From Thioclava sp. GXIMD2076 (GTDB lineage Bacteria > Pseudomonadota > Alphaproteobacteria > Rhodobacterales > Rhodobacteraceae): DNA of 64,000 nucleotides. The position numbers were made by a program, and so were the translations under genes. Positions 14,687-23,523 of the stretch are shown here, one piece after another; position 1 is the first letter of the stretch; each line of letters starts with the position of its first letter. The DNA lies in contig NZ_CP149932.1 in the NCBI RefSeq assembly GCF_037949795.1, positions 2,531,001 through 2,595,000 of the forward strand. The letters are read 5' to 3'. A model generated the notes under the pieces. The model was not told where the DNA came from. It made no database searches and saw nothing but the letters and a program-made list of their open reading frames with translations.

Positions 14687-14712
14687 AAAAAGGCCTCGCT
14701 CGAGGCGAGGCC
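14687..14712 (-). terminator. Terminator between tail tip and fibre genes
   Basis: On the minus strand a perfect 8-bp stem GGCCTCGC/GCGAGGCC with a CTCGA loop is followed by TTTTT, only about 14 bases before the fibre start codon. Confidence 0.7.
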
Positions 14713-14736
14713 AAGGCAGGTCATGACCTGTCAGGT

Positions 14737-16758
14737 TCAGCTGATGGTGATAGTTTGCGGCCCCACCGGATCGGACGGGACAGCAGAGCCGTTGATCGTT
14801 ACGGCGAAATAGGACCACATCCCAATGCCAGGCTCGTCGGTGAAGTCGCTGACCTGGCCGGCCACGCCAGCGACATTGGCCACAAAGACAGCCGAGGCAA
14901 AATCAGTCGAAGCGCCACGCCAGATCTGCGTCCGGTAGAAATCCTCGGATGCGTTGCGCCAATCAAGCGCTACCGCACTCCCCGTCGCTAGTGCCGAGAA
15001 GTCGGTCGGCGGGTCCGGCTCATCCGGATTTGCACTAACCTGAACCGAACCAGCGACTACCCAGTCACTACGGCCTTTCCAGCGCATGCGGACCGTATAG
15101 GTCTGCCCATCCTCCAGCACACCGGAGATCGCGCTGATAAGACCTGCGCTCATGTCTACCCAAGTGGTGTCGGCCTCCGGATCCTCCCAGTAGCCGACAG
15201 CGATCTGCGCTTGGAACGTGAGGCTGTCCTTGCCCGGATCATCCACCGAGACATTGAGCTTCACAGCTTGCGTGTCGCCGCTCACCTGCACACGCGTTTG
15301 CGTAAGGACAGGGTTTTGTGGCGCAGGCTGCGTGTGGCTCGGGGTGCCGATGGCGGCATAGGTCAGCGGCAGCGCCCGCTCATCCGTTGCAGGGTCCCAT
15401 GCATAGGCACTGGCATCGAGCGTTTCCACACCGATGGAGCAAGTTGCACTCACGAGATCAAACGAATGCGACGTAACCTTAAACGTGCGATCAATCCCGA
15501 GATCCGGCGCATAGATGCGGATCGTATGCGCTCCATCCCCTTTTGGAAACCGCGCCTTGAGCCCGACAAGGTTTGTCGTGATCGTCCCCTTCCAATCACA
15601 GCGATCCTGCGCCATCTTGATGCTCATAAGGCGCTGAAGCTGAGTGCCTGACGGGCAGGCTTCCAGATCGAGCCGGTCCGTCCGCTGCTCTTCTGTGACA
15701 AGCGCATTCTCATCGCGCAGCTCGGCAACGTCGATGCTCTGATAGGCATGTGCCGGGCTGACAAACGATCCCTGCAAAACGTTATAGGCAGTCATGGGAT
15801 CGATGCCGTCTTGCATCTGGATCGCGAGAATATCCTCTGCCGTGATCGTCACATCCGGCTCGGACCAGACCCCGCCGCAAATGCCGAGCTTGCCCTCGGG
15901 CGTCATATACGGCTGGCCATCGCAAACCGCGAGGAACCGCGCAGCCACATTCTTCAACGGCTCTTCCAGCGTGTAATAGCCGCAGAGCGAATAGCGAGGC
16001 TCTTCCCCGCCATTGGCGAGCGCTATGGAGAAGGCACAGATTGCCGAAAATGTTCCGAAGCTATCATCATCCAATCTGGACGCAGGCAGCGCCCAACCAT
16101 CCGCATGCGTGAAGAAGTCCCGCAGGATCAGCCCGGGGTTTTCCGAATAGACCATGGTGCCGGTCAGATCCGCGACTTGGCTGGCGCGCACTTCCATCTG
16201 CACGACGGTCTGCGCGCCCTTGGGAAATACCTTCGGAAAGTTCTCATCCGAGGGATCACCAAAGACGGTGAGGAATGTGGCCTGACCTTCCAATGCATGA
16301 TCTGCTGTCCAGAGAGCCGAGAAGTTGCTCAAGACATCCGCATAATCCCCACCCGCGCTGGACCCGTCGCGCCACTCGAAGATTTGGTAGCGGCGCAGAT
16401 ATAGGTGATTGCCTTCGGCGGAGGCCAGCGAGTTCGGAGCGCCGTCCCACCAGACATTCACCGCAGCATCAATAGGCCCATGATGCGCCACAACGATCTG
16501 ATAAAGCCTATCATCATGCGACTCGTAAAAGGCCTTCACGCCGCCCAGCAGGTTGCGGCCATAGGCGCGCACACGCGGCTGGTCGGTCTGCTGGATCGTG
16601 GCCTGCACGGTCTGTCGCGAGGTATTCGACCGCATCAGGAGAGACGACGCCAGTGACCATGTGACCGCCTGCCCCACGGCAATCACTGCCGCACCCACGG
16701 TCGTGGCCGCATAAGCCGCCCCCCAAGAGGTAGCCGCAATTATCGAGAAGATTGCCAT
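14737..16758 (-). CDS. Phage tail tip/host-specificity protein
   Basis: The 673-aa product has a hydrophobic Ala-rich N terminus (1-45) followed by the body of a J-like tail tip protein (RQTVQATIQQTDQPRVRAYG block, then a central region to about 480) and one or two fibronectin-III-like domains at the C terminus (PDPPTDFSALATG, VALDWRNAS). It follows directly after the GNAT gene (TAA then ATG) and precedes the fibres, as expected of the central tail tip that contacts the host. Confidence 0.8.
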   Translation of the reverse strand: MAIFSIIAATSWGAAYAATTVGAAVIAVGQAVTWSLASSLLMRSNTSRQTVQATIQQTDQPRVRAYGRNLLGGVKAFYESHDDRLYQIVVAHHGPIDAAVNVWWDGAPNSLASAEGNHLYLRRYQIFEWRDGSSAGGDYADVLSNFSALWTADHALEGQATFLTVFGDPSDENFPKVFPKGAQTVVQMEVRASQVADLTGTMVYSENPGLILRDFFTHADGWALPASRLDDDSFGTFSAICAFSIALANGGEEPRYSLCGYYTLEEPLKNVAARFLAVCDGQPYMTPEGKLGICGGVWSEPDVTITAEDILAIQMQDGIDPMTAYNVLQGSFVSPAHAYQSIDVAELRDENALVTEEQRTDRLDLEACPSGTQLQRLMSIKMAQDRCDWKGTITTNLVGLKARFPKGDGAHTIRIYAPDLGIDRTFKVTSHSFDLVSATCSIGVETLDASAYAWDPATDERALPLTYAAIGTPSHTQPAPQNPVLTQTRVQVSGDTQAVKLNVSVDDPGKDSLTFQAQIAVGYWEDPEADTTWVDMSAGLISAISGVLEDGQTYTVRMRWKGRSDWVVAGSVQVSANPDEPDPPTDFSALATGSAVALDWRNASEDFYRTQIWRGASTDFASAVFVANVAGVAGQVSDFTDEPGIGMWSYFAVTINGSAVPSDPVGPQTITIS

Positions 16759-17154
16759 TTATCGAACCCATGCCAATTCGGCCCGCCCATAGCCGAGCCT
16801 TGAAAGATCCGGCCCCTCGGGAGCCGTAGAAAGCTGGATGGTCTGGGCGCCCTGCTCAAGCGCCCAAGCCTCGAAGGCTCGCAGGAGCCGCAACCCGCTG
16901 CCGTCACCAGCCCACCAACCGACCTCTTTCGCGATCGGTGCCGGGCTGATCACCGTGGGCTGCATCAGTCCTGCGATAAACCCGCCATCCGTGACGAAGA
17001 CGCATCCGGCAGGATCTCGGATCAGCCCAGAGACAGTGCGGATCGTCCAGTTACGATCGACCGGAACCGGCCCAGAGACCGCCTCGCGCAGAGCCTCGAT
17101 CATATCCACGATACGCGGCACATCGCGGGCATCAGCCACCCTCACCCGCGCCAT
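16759..17154 (-). CDS. GNAT-family N-acetyltransferase in tail operon
   Basis: The 131-aa product has a GNAT outline: RVADARDVPRIVDMIEALR at the N terminus, a central VTDGGFIAGLM strand pair, a GSGLRLLRAFEAWALEQGA helix at the acetyl-CoA site and a closing SRLGYGRAE motif. It overlaps the upstream tail gene by 13 bases. Its place between minor tail and tail tip genes suggests it modifies a virion or host surface component; the substrate is unknown. Confidence 0.72.
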   Translation of the reverse strand: MARVRVADARDVPRIVDMIEALREAVSGPVPVDRNWTIRTVSGLIRDPAGCVFVTDGGFIAGLMQPTVISPAPIAKEVGWWAGDGSGLRLLRAFEAWALEQGAQTIQLSTAPEGPDLSRLGYGRAELAWVR

Positions 17155-17711
17155 TTGGTCTCATAGCCGTTGGCATAGAGCGGCAGGCGCTCGAAGCCTT
17201 TATCGCCCGAGTGCCGTGCCTTCTGGTCGGCATCCGTCCAGCGCCCGCGTGGCGGCGCGTTGCGGCGCGCGAACAGCCCCTCGCATTCCAGCGTGAGGGT
17301 CCAGTTAGTCGTGCCTTCCAGCGCCCAGGGCATACGCTCCATGGTCCCCGCAAACAGCGCGAAGGAGGCCATAGGAGACGGCGCGCCTTCGGCAAACAGG
17401 CCGAGCGAGACCGTCACATCCCGCCCGCGCACCCGTGCGCGAGCCTCAAGCGCGTTGGTCACCATCTCAGGCGTGGCGGTCATCGAGAACGTCACCTGAT
17501 TGGCGTTGAGCGAGTAGTTGCTTTCCAGACCTACGATGCTGATCAGATCGCCCGTCCCCTGCCAGACATACCCGTCATGCTCCATATCGCCCCAGCCGGT
17601 CCACCAGCGGCGCGGCGCGTCGAGGAAGTCCATATGCACCAAAATAGCATGCTGAACTCGCCCCTCGCGCAGATCCGCGTCAGGGATGGCAAGAAGATCT
17701 GCGCGGCTCAT
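17142..17711 (-). CDS. Putative minor tail protein
   Basis: The 189-aa product is rich in Trp and Gly (RRWWTGWGDMEHDGYVWQG) and has long beta-prone stretches. No catalytic motif is seen. It is coupled to both neighbours by four- and 13-base overlaps, and lies between the tape measure and tail tip, where phages encode distal tail/hub subunits. Family not recognised. Confidence 0.6.
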   Translation of the reverse strand: MSRADLLAIPDADLREGRVQHAILVHMDFLDAPRRWWTGWGDMEHDGYVWQGTGDLISIVGLESNYSLNANQVTFSMTATPEMVTNALEARARVRGRDVTVSLGLFAEGAPSPMASFALFAGTMERMPWALEGTTNWTLTLECEGLFARRNAPPRGRWTDADQKARHSGDKGFERLPLYANGYETKWRG

Positions 17712-18382
17712 ACGGCCTCCACGAAATTAACTGACACCGACTGGGCGCGCGCCATGTTTTCATCAATCACGCCCTCGCCCTCCGATGCGAAGCGCATGCG
17801 GCAAACGGGGCGCGATAGCTCGACATCCGCACCAGCCGCCACTGCCTCGCGCAAGGGCGGTTGGATCATAAGGTTTTGCGTCCCTTCGGCCTCGGACCAT
17901 GCCGCTTGAACGCGGTGGGCACGTTCGCCGATACTGATGATCTGCCCCGGTCTCACGCCGGTTGTGTCGGTGATGGTTATACTCAGACGTGTTGACCGAA
18001 GCGCGGCGTCAGACGCCACGGTTGCCCGTGATATTGGCGTGGCCTCGAACCCCCAATGCTCGAATGTCTGAGAACGAGCGAACTGCGCTGTGTGCCGGAA
18101 TGGCGTGAACTTGCCATTCCGGTCCATGGGGCGGAAACGGGAGCGCATCGGCACCAAAACAGTGCCGATGCGCCCTTCCATCTGCGCAACAAACGTCTGC
18201 CATTCCAATTGCGCCGCCTCGCCCGCGACAACGACCTGCGCCGTCATCGTCCATTTACCGCGCATCGTTGGCACCACTGTTTCTGCGCCATTGATACTTT
18301 GCTGCGGATCGAGAGACAGGCCGGTCAGCGGATAGCTTACGTCCTGCCATCTTGCCAGTTCCGGCCAAGTTGCTCGCATCAT
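17708..18382 (-). CDS. Putative minor tail (distal tail-like) protein
   Basis: The 224-aa product starts MMRATWPELARWQDVSY and ends in a beta-rich domain (SISVNFVEAV-like end). It overlaps tape measure and the next gene by four bases each. Being the first gene after the tape measure it is positioned like a distal tail protein of siphophages. Family not recognised by motif. Confidence 0.6.
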   Translation of the reverse strand: MMRATWPELARWQDVSYPLTGLSLDPQQSINGAETVVPTMRGKWTMTAQVVVAGEAAQLEWQTFVAQMEGRIGTVLVPMRSRFRPMDRNGKFTPFRHTAQFARSQTFEHWGFEATPISRATVASDAALRSTRLSITITDTTGVRPGQIISIGERAHRVQAAWSEAEGTQNLMIQPPLREAVAAGADVELSRPVCRMRFASEGEGVIDENMARAQSVSVNFVEAV

Positions 18383-20850
18383 CCTGTCCTTGCGTCATGG
18401 TTCTTCATATAAGCAGGGACCTGTTGAAGCACCTGCTGGCCCATCTTCCGCATCTTGGCGTCAAGAGCCACATCCCCAGTGGTTCCGCGAAGATCCACCG
18501 TCATTGACATATTGGAGCTGCTACCGCCCGAGCGCAGCGCATGATTGGGAATTACCGTCCCCGCTGATCGCGGAACAATCATCTCCGGCCCCTTCTCACC
18601 GACGACGTAAGCCTTGTTGGACGACACCGGACCACCAGAGGCGCGGAACCCACCGAAGACGGTTGTCAGGATTTTCCCGAACACACCACCGCCGCCACTG
18701 CTATCCATGACACTGGAAAGCGCCTGCTTAATTCCGCTTTGCAGAATATCGTTCGCAATAGACCTGAAGATGTTGGCCAGACTGTCGCGAACACTTTCTC
18801 CACTTGTGATCAAGCCCGCTAAGGAACCAGCAACACCGTCGATTGCCGCATCAAAGTTCTGCTGCGAAATCTCACCCTGCTCGAGCTGGCCCGTCAGTCG
18901 CGCCACCTCATCCGCCTGCTTGGCGATCTTTGCATTCAGATCATCGTTGAGCGGAATGCCAGCTTTCTTGAGCTCGTCCATCGCCGCCCAAGTCGCCCGC
19001 AGCCGAGCAGTCTCGGTTGAGGACTTGCCGATCAGCTCGATCTGACGCTGCAAAGCGGTGAGCTGCTCGCCATCAAAGACACCCGACAACGCTTTTTGCT
19101 TCTTTGACGCCTCGCCTTCAGCGGACTTCATTCCAGACTTAGACTTGCGGGCAGCCTCAGCTGCTGCACGTTCCGCTTCCGCCCTCTCCAAATCTAGCCT
19201 CGCCTCATCCTCCGCATCTGAAACGTATTTCGCCCTCCGACGGTCGAAGTCCGCCTGTTGCTGATCAGTAAGCGTTGCTCCATCCGGTATGATCTCATCC
19301 ATTTCGAGCCCTGCAAGTGCCCCAGCCTCGCCCACCTTATCGCCAACATACTGCCGGCGAATACGAGCGCGGGCCAACTGCTGTGCTTGGCTGCTTTCCA
19401 GCGACGCCATGTTGCGCGACGCCTCCGCCAGAACGTCGGCAAGCGTCTGCGCGCCCTGCACAGCCCCATCAAAGCTGATGCCCTGCGCGGCAAAGCTTAT
19501 ATCCTCGGCCTTGCGTGCAACTTCGCCCGCCTCGGCGGCCCCTTCTCGCAGCTGTTCGGTGACCTGATCGAGCATATTCGCCACATCGACGAGCTCTTTG
19601 TTTCCCGTAGCCCGCAACGTGCTTTGGATAATCTCCAGCTGATCAGCCGCCCCTGTGAAGTTACCTTCGTCAAGCATACCGTCGAGCGCGCGCCAAGCAG
19701 CATTGAAACCCTCGATTTGCGTCGGGCTGATGCCGAACTTGGCGACTTCGTCATTGAGAGCCCGAAGTTCGATCTGCGCATCTTGCAGATCTAGCCTTGC
19801 TGTCAGTTCCTGAGCACCGAAGACCGTGCGACCGTTAATCTTGGGCCGCGATTGCAGATCTGCCAAACGGCTTTGCGCATCGTTCTGCTCATCCCGCAGA
19901 GAGGTCAGGCGGCTGAAAATCTGGGCGATCCTGTCTTCTGCCCCGTCAAGGGTCTTAAGCGCCTCATCGACGGAAACACCGAAACCTTCAAAGGCATTCT
20001 CTTTTGCGGCGTCACGCATTCGATCCATTAGACCCTTGATTGCCTCATCGGCCCGCCCGAACCGCTCGATCATATCGTCTATAGAGCCAACAGCACGGAC
20101 ATTGATCGCATCGGCAAACTCCCCCATGCTGCCGCGCGCCTCTCCGAGCGCCTTGTCGAATGCTTCGGACTTCTTCGCTGCGTCCTCGCTGTCACGCCCC
20201 AAGCGGAACAATGCAGCCCCCACAGGTATGGCGATCGCGAAGACAAGCCCCAGCACAGCGCCAAGCGCCCCGAAGCCACCCAAAAGCTGTGGCATTTGCT
20301 GTGCAGCCGCCGTCACCGCTGAAGTGCCCCCCTGCACCTGCACAACAAAATCCTGAAACTGGAACGCTGTGTTCTGCACTTGCCCGCGCAGATTGCGCAT
20401 TCCGCCACCGACTTTCTTCGTGCCATCGTTGAGCGCATTGCTGGCGGTGGACGTGCTACGCATGGACTGCGACAGACCCGCAGTCGCAGTCGCGGTCTGC
20501 TTGCTCGCAGCCACCACGCGCTGCATCTGCGCCGCTGATTGCTGGACTTCTTCGGTATATCGGTCTTGACTGATCGCACCGACATCAAGGGCACGATCCA
20601 GACGACGCAGCTCCTTCTCGTAGGTGGATGCCGCACGATAAACCGGGTCATAGGCTTTCGACAGGCGGTCAAGTTCGCGCGCATGCGCCCGGGCGGCTGC
20701 CGTATCAGTCACTTTGCCCTGAGCATCCTGAAACGCTTTTTGCGCGTCTTGGCCTTTCTTGCGATACATCGCAACGATCCGGTCAGCTTCCTTGACGAGC
20801 TGAGCGTCAGAAAACCCCGCAGAAATGATAAGATCCGGCTCTTGTGCCAT
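18379..20850 (-). CDS. Tape measure protein
   Basis: The 823-aa product is long, Ala/Gln/Lys-rich and mostly coiled-coil (30-130, 500-680), with a hydrophobic stretch at about 188-212 (LLGGFGALGAVLGLVFAIAI). The C terminus has the common block VVGEKGPEMIVPRSAGTVIPN. It sits after the tail assembly chaperone, as usual for siphophages, and its length would determine the tail length. Confidence 0.88.
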   Translation of the reverse strand: MAQEPDLIISAGFSDAQLVKEADRIVAMYRKKGQDAQKAFQDAQGKVTDTAAARAHARELDRLSKAYDPVYRAASTYEKELRRLDRALDVGAISQDRYTEEVQQSAAQMQRVVAASKQTATATAGLSQSMRSTSTASNALNDGTKKVGGGMRNLRGQVQNTAFQFQDFVVQVQGGTSAVTAAAQQMPQLLGGFGALGAVLGLVFAIAIPVGAALFRLGRDSEDAAKKSEAFDKALGEARGSMGEFADAINVRAVGSIDDMIERFGRADEAIKGLMDRMRDAAKENAFEGFGVSVDEALKTLDGAEDRIAQIFSRLTSLRDEQNDAQSRLADLQSRPKINGRTVFGAQELTARLDLQDAQIELRALNDEVAKFGISPTQIEGFNAAWRALDGMLDEGNFTGAADQLEIIQSTLRATGNKELVDVANMLDQVTEQLREGAAEAGEVARKAEDISFAAQGISFDGAVQGAQTLADVLAEASRNMASLESSQAQQLARARIRRQYVGDKVGEAGALAGLEMDEIIPDGATLTDQQQADFDRRRAKYVSDAEDEARLDLERAEAERAAAEAARKSKSGMKSAEGEASKKQKALSGVFDGEQLTALQRQIELIGKSSTETARLRATWAAMDELKKAGIPLNDDLNAKIAKQADEVARLTGQLEQGEISQQNFDAAIDGVAGSLAGLITSGESVRDSLANIFRSIANDILQSGIKQALSSVMDSSGGGGVFGKILTTVFGGFRASGGPVSSNKAYVVGEKGPEMIVPRSAGTVIPNHALRSGGSSSNMSMTVDLRGTTGDVALDAKMRKMGQQVLQQVPAYMKNHDARTG

Positions 20851-20853
20851 TGG

Positions 20854-21009
20854 TTAAAATCCCTCGATACCAAGCTCGCGCATGCGATCCACGCTCATTG
20901 CTTTCCCGCCCGGGTTCATTGTCCAGCCGTTGGCGCGGCCAAAGCCGTCCATACAGGCCATGAACTCCCAGAGGCTCATCGCGCCCACCTGCGCGGGCGT
21001 GAAACCCAT
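20854..21009 (-). CDS. Second tail assembly chaperone ORF (possible frameshift extension)
   Basis: From ATG 21009 the ORF has 51 codons, but the frame is open up to 21093 and contains coding-looking sequence before the ATG (KLRFSTYYGLGAAMGF). It resembles short GTA-type tail assembly chaperones (AMGFTPAQVGAMSLWEFMACMDG). It is in the -1 frame relative to the gene before it, and has no good SD. It may be translated from ATG 21009 or by -1 frameshifting as the tail of a 184-aa fusion. Confidence 0.65.
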   Translation of the reverse strand: MGFTPAQVGAMSLWEFMACMDGFGRANGWTMNPGGKAMSVDRMRELGIEGF

Positions 21010-21056
21010 TGCGGCACCGAGGCCGTAATAGGTGCTGAACCTAAGCTTGCCGTTTT

Positions 21057-21407
21057 TCAGCTGTCCGGTGTCGGCTCCACCGGCAAATCCTCCCCCGCAG
21101 GATCATCCGGAGGGCCGAACAATGCGACCGACAGGATTTCCTGACAGGGCACCTTGAACGAGATGATGGGATGAAGATCAAAGGCGTTTCGTGTCAGCTT
21201 CAGCGCCTCGACATGGGCCATGCCACCGCCGATCAGCCCGCAGCGGATCACATGCACGAGCTGTGTGATGTTCCACGTCCCCGCATTGAGGGCCAAGAGA
21301 AGATGCTCAGGCCCGCAATCTGTTTTCTGCTGGATCGTTTCCAGCTCGCTGATGCCAAGGCGGAAAGCATGCTCTCCGCCCGGCCATGGAATGACAACCG
21401 GCTGCAT
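21057..21407 (-). CDS. Tail assembly chaperone (GTA gp10-like)
   Basis: The 116-aa product matches the gene-transfer-agent family tail protein pattern (GGEHAFRLGISELETIQQKTDCGP, then HVIRCGLIGGGM). It lies between tail tube and tape measure, like lambda G. The ATG overlaps the tail tube stop (TAATG). Its end carries a G-run and a hairpin that would suit -1 frameshifting into the next ORF. Confidence 0.82.
   Translation of the reverse strand: MQPVVIPWPGGEHAFRLGISELETIQQKTDCGPEHLLLALNAGTWNITQLVHVIRCGLIGGGMAHVEALKLTRNAFDLHPIISFKVPCQEILSVALFGPPDDPAGEDLPVEPTPDS
21065..21097 (-). promoter_or_regulatory. Candidate -1 ribosomal frameshift signal
   Basis: Reading the minus strand, codons GCG GGG GAG contain a run of five G; six bases later a perfect 6-bp hairpin CCGGTG/CACCGG with a 7-base loop follows, and the 0-frame stop comes 5 bases after it. 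The P-site GGG can re-pair perfectly at -1; the A-site GAG cannot, which weakens the signal. Confidence 0.45.
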
Positions 21408-21859
21408 TATGCGGCGTTCGTGAATTCGATGCCGTGCTTGAAGCGGACGTTAATCGTCTGCGTCAGCGCAGTGCCCTCGGTATTGCCGATCCCCTCGATG
21501 CCCTGAGACGTCAACAGGCCGACCCCATCGATATACTCGACCGTTCCGGAAGCCGCATCGACGATATGCACGCGGACCGGCAGTTCAAGCTGGTCCTTGG
21601 CCCATGACAATAGCTTGCTCAGGTTCGAACGCGCCAGCTGGGCATTGATGGTCATGGTCGAGGTCTGCGCACCGTATTCGACAACGGTCTGCACCGGCAG
21701 CTTCCAGTCGTCGCAATCACCCACAGCAGTCTCGGACATCGCGTTTTCGATATTGAGGCTGATTGCCGTAGCGCCACAGAAATTGGTAAAGGTTTCGGTA
21801 TTATCCCAATCCACCATGACGATCATATCGCCACGATGCAAAAGTTGAGGGGCTGCCAT
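21407..21859 (-). CDS. Major tail tube protein
   Basis: The 150-aa product has the beta-rich tail tube pattern: LLHRGDMIVMVDWDNTETF, AMSETAVGDCDDWKLPV, a TMTINAQLARSN block and a closing NVRFKHGIEF. ATG 21859 is used because the SD AGGAG then has normal spacing, whereas ATG 21865 would be too close. It precedes the chaperone and tape measure genes. Confidence 0.82.
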   Translation of the reverse strand: MAAPQLLHRGDMIVMVDWDNTETFTNFCGATAISLNIENAMSETAVGDCDDWKLPVQTVVEYGAQTSTMTINAQLARSNLSKLLSWAKDQLELPVRVHIVDAASGTVEYIDGVGLLTSQGIEGIGNTEGTALTQTINVRFKHGIEFTNAA

Positions 21860-21861
21860 TG

Positions 21862-22047
21862 TCATTCTCCTGATGTATCAGCGGGTTTCTTCGGGGCGAC
21901 ATACTTGGTCGCCGCCCCGCTTGTTTCGGCCAGCTTGATGACCCATGCCGGATAGGGCCGAAAATCGTCATGGGGATGGATGCGCAACAACACGCCGCGC
22001 TTGGCGTCCGTCGCATTGAAAAGGCGGTGGAATTTTGCTTTAGCCAC
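21862..22047 (-). CDS. Small phage protein of unknown function
   Basis: The 61-aa basic product (KFHRLFNATDAKRGVLLRIHP) lies between the gp10-like gene, which it overlaps by 8 bases, and the tail tube gene. No family recognised; a tail completion or accessory role is possible. Confidence 0.55.
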   Translation of the reverse strand: MAKAKFHRLFNATDAKRGVLLRIHPHDDFRPYPAWVIKLAETSGAATKYVAPKKPADTSGE

Positions 22048-22474
22048 GGGAAAATTCCTTCTTGATGGCGTCTCTGACCCTCTTTCTTATCAGGCGCCGG
22101 AACTCCGCGCGCTTGGCCCGCCATGCAGGATAGAAAAAGGGCTGGGCGGGCATGTCCCGCGTTCCGAATTCCTGAAATCTAGCGTAGAAGGCCTCCCGAG
22201 ATCCGGCATAGAACCTGAGCCGTAGCGTGGCATACTGATCACCTTTGTTGCCGCCGCTACGGACCTCATCGATCATGAATGTGCCCGCGGGTAGATCGCC
22301 CCATGTCCAGCCGATCGACAGGGCCAACTGGCCCGTTGCGCCTTTCGGTGCAAGCTTGCGCATCTCCGCGGCGATAACATCCGCGCCCTCTTCCATCGCC
22401 TCGCGGGCCGCATCGACAGCAACAGCCGGAATGCGCTTGAGTTTAGCAGTGAGACGGGGTGAAAGCTGGGCCAC
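22040..22474 (-). CDS. HK97 gp10-like tail completion protein
   Basis: The 144-aa product follows the HK97 gp10 pattern: helical N terminus (AAREAMEEGADVIAAEMRKLAP), TGQLALSIG, and FYARFQEFGTRDMPAQPFFYPAW near the end. The start is GTG 22474 with AGGAG 8 bases upstream. It sits between head closure and tail tube genes, as usual, and would form the tail end that joins the head. Confidence 0.85.
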   Translation of the reverse strand: MAQLSPRLTAKLKRIPAVAVDAAREAMEEGADVIAAEMRKLAPKGATGQLALSIGWTWGDLPAGTFMIDEVRSGGNKGDQYATLRLRFYAGSREAFYARFQEFGTRDMPAQPFFYPAWRAKRAEFRRLIRKRVRDAIKKEFSRG

Positions 22475-22492
22475 GTCAAAGACTCCTTCGGC

Positions 22493-22897
22493 CTATCCCT
22501 CGGTTCGCGCCTCGATGCTGATCACACCATGAGCCACATCTGTTCTAGGGTCGCCCATGTACTTCACGTCGGCGACGCGCAAAGAGCTCATTGCATAGGG
22601 CTCGTCCAGCATCAGCTCTGCCTCGTGCAGCGCTGCCTTGACGAGCTTGCACAGCAACTTGTTGCCACGTTTTGAGCTACTTTCCTGCGTCCACACATCA
22701 ATCTGGATGGCGTGCAGCTCCCCCGCAATGCACTCGACATCATCGGAGATCTCTTGCGAGGGCCCAAACGTGATGTGGGGATATTCCACGCTCGAAGGCG
22801 CATTGTCATAGACCCGACCAGCCACTTGGGCAGAAAGCCCCGGATCAGCCACGAGCGCGGCATAGATCGCGTCTTGCAAGGCTACTGCTGCGCTCAT
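22493..22897 (-). CDS. DUF3168 tail terminator-like protein
   Basis: The 134-aa product matches the DUF3168 outline: LQDAIYAALVADPGL, AGRVYDNAPSSVEYPHITFGP, IQIDVWTQESS and a C-terminal ISIEARTE. This family (HK97 gp10/lambda U neighbours) closes the tail tube. Gene order supports it. Confidence 0.85.
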   Translation of the reverse strand: MSAAVALQDAIYAALVADPGLSAQVAGRVYDNAPSSVEYPHITFGPSQEISDDVECIAGELHAIQIDVWTQESSSKRGNKLLCKLVKAALHEAELMLDEPYAMSSLRVADVKYMGDPRTDVAHGVISIEARTEG

Positions 22898-22932
22898 AGT
22901 CTTTGCTCACATAGTTAGAGAAAGAGATTCTC

Positions 22933-23187
22933 ATGAAGTTTCTTGCTGCACTTGCTTGGATCAGCTTTGTCTTGGCGGCCCTGTGCCTGCTTTCTGCATT
23001 CACTAGCGACATGAACTCACCATATCTCAGCGTAGCCAGCGCAGTATCGCTCGTAATAACTGGCGCCGTTTTCTTGGCGATGGATCGTGCCCTGTTTCTT
23101 CTGAGCGAAATCCGAGGCACGCTCTGGGAAATGCGCGACATTCAGCGTGAAGCAGCTCCGAAGAAAGAGCCTATTTACCGCAGCTGA
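22933..23187 (+). CDS. Two-span membrane protein on the opposite strand (possible moron)
   Basis: The 84-aa product has two hydrophobic segments (about 4-26 and 36-54) and a charged C-terminal tail. It is the only plus-strand ORF with this look inside the minus-strand head-tail operon, lying neatly between two structural genes without overlapping them (its stop abuts the neighbour's stop at 23188). ATG 22933 has AGAAAGAGA upstream. Such insertions are often lysogenic-conversion or exclusion genes; function is unknown. Confidence 0.6.
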   Translation: MKFLAALAWISFVLAALCLLSAFTSDMNSPYLSVASAVSLVITGAVFLAMDRALFLLSEIRGTLWEMRDIQREAAPKKEPIYRS

Positions 23188-23523
23188 TCAGGTCTCATTC
23201 CCCTGCTCGACAACGACATAGACCCATTCAGGGTCGGTGACCTTATCAACCTCGATGATGGCATACTCTTCGCCTGACCGCGCATCTCGCATCCGCCAAT
23301 CGGAAGTGACCGATCGCGCGGCCATGCACGAGATGACTTTGACCTTGTAGATTGCGCGACCTTCCAGCCGCGCGGCCTCAACCGTCTCGTTACCCCGCGC
23401 GTAGATCATCTTGGCTGCACACTCATGCCGCTTGACGAAATCGCGCGAGACAACCCCGCCAGCGCCCTTGGTCTCGACCATTTCGCCGAACGTGACGCGG
23501 TGCGGCAGTTTTTGAGAAAGCAT
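23188..23523 (-). CDS. Head-tail adaptor (head closure) protein
   Basis: The 111-aa product has the head-closure pattern: LPHRVTFGEMVETKGAGG near the start, a central FVKRHECAAKMIYARG and a Trp-containing RMRDARSGEEYAIIEVDKV end. ATG 23523 overlaps the stop of the connector gene before it (TGATG). It is expected to close the capsid after packaging and to dock the tail. Confidence 0.8.
   Translation of the reverse strand: MLSQKLPHRVTFGEMVETKGAGGVVSRDFVKRHECAAKMIYARGNETVEAARLEGRAIYKVKVISCMAARSVTSDWRMRDARSGEEYAIIEVDKVTDPEWVYVVVEQGNET

Noticed and set aside
22890..22932. A repressor operator before the plus-strand membrane gene
   Set aside because: Only the half TTTGCTCA matches; the TGATCA half is absent.
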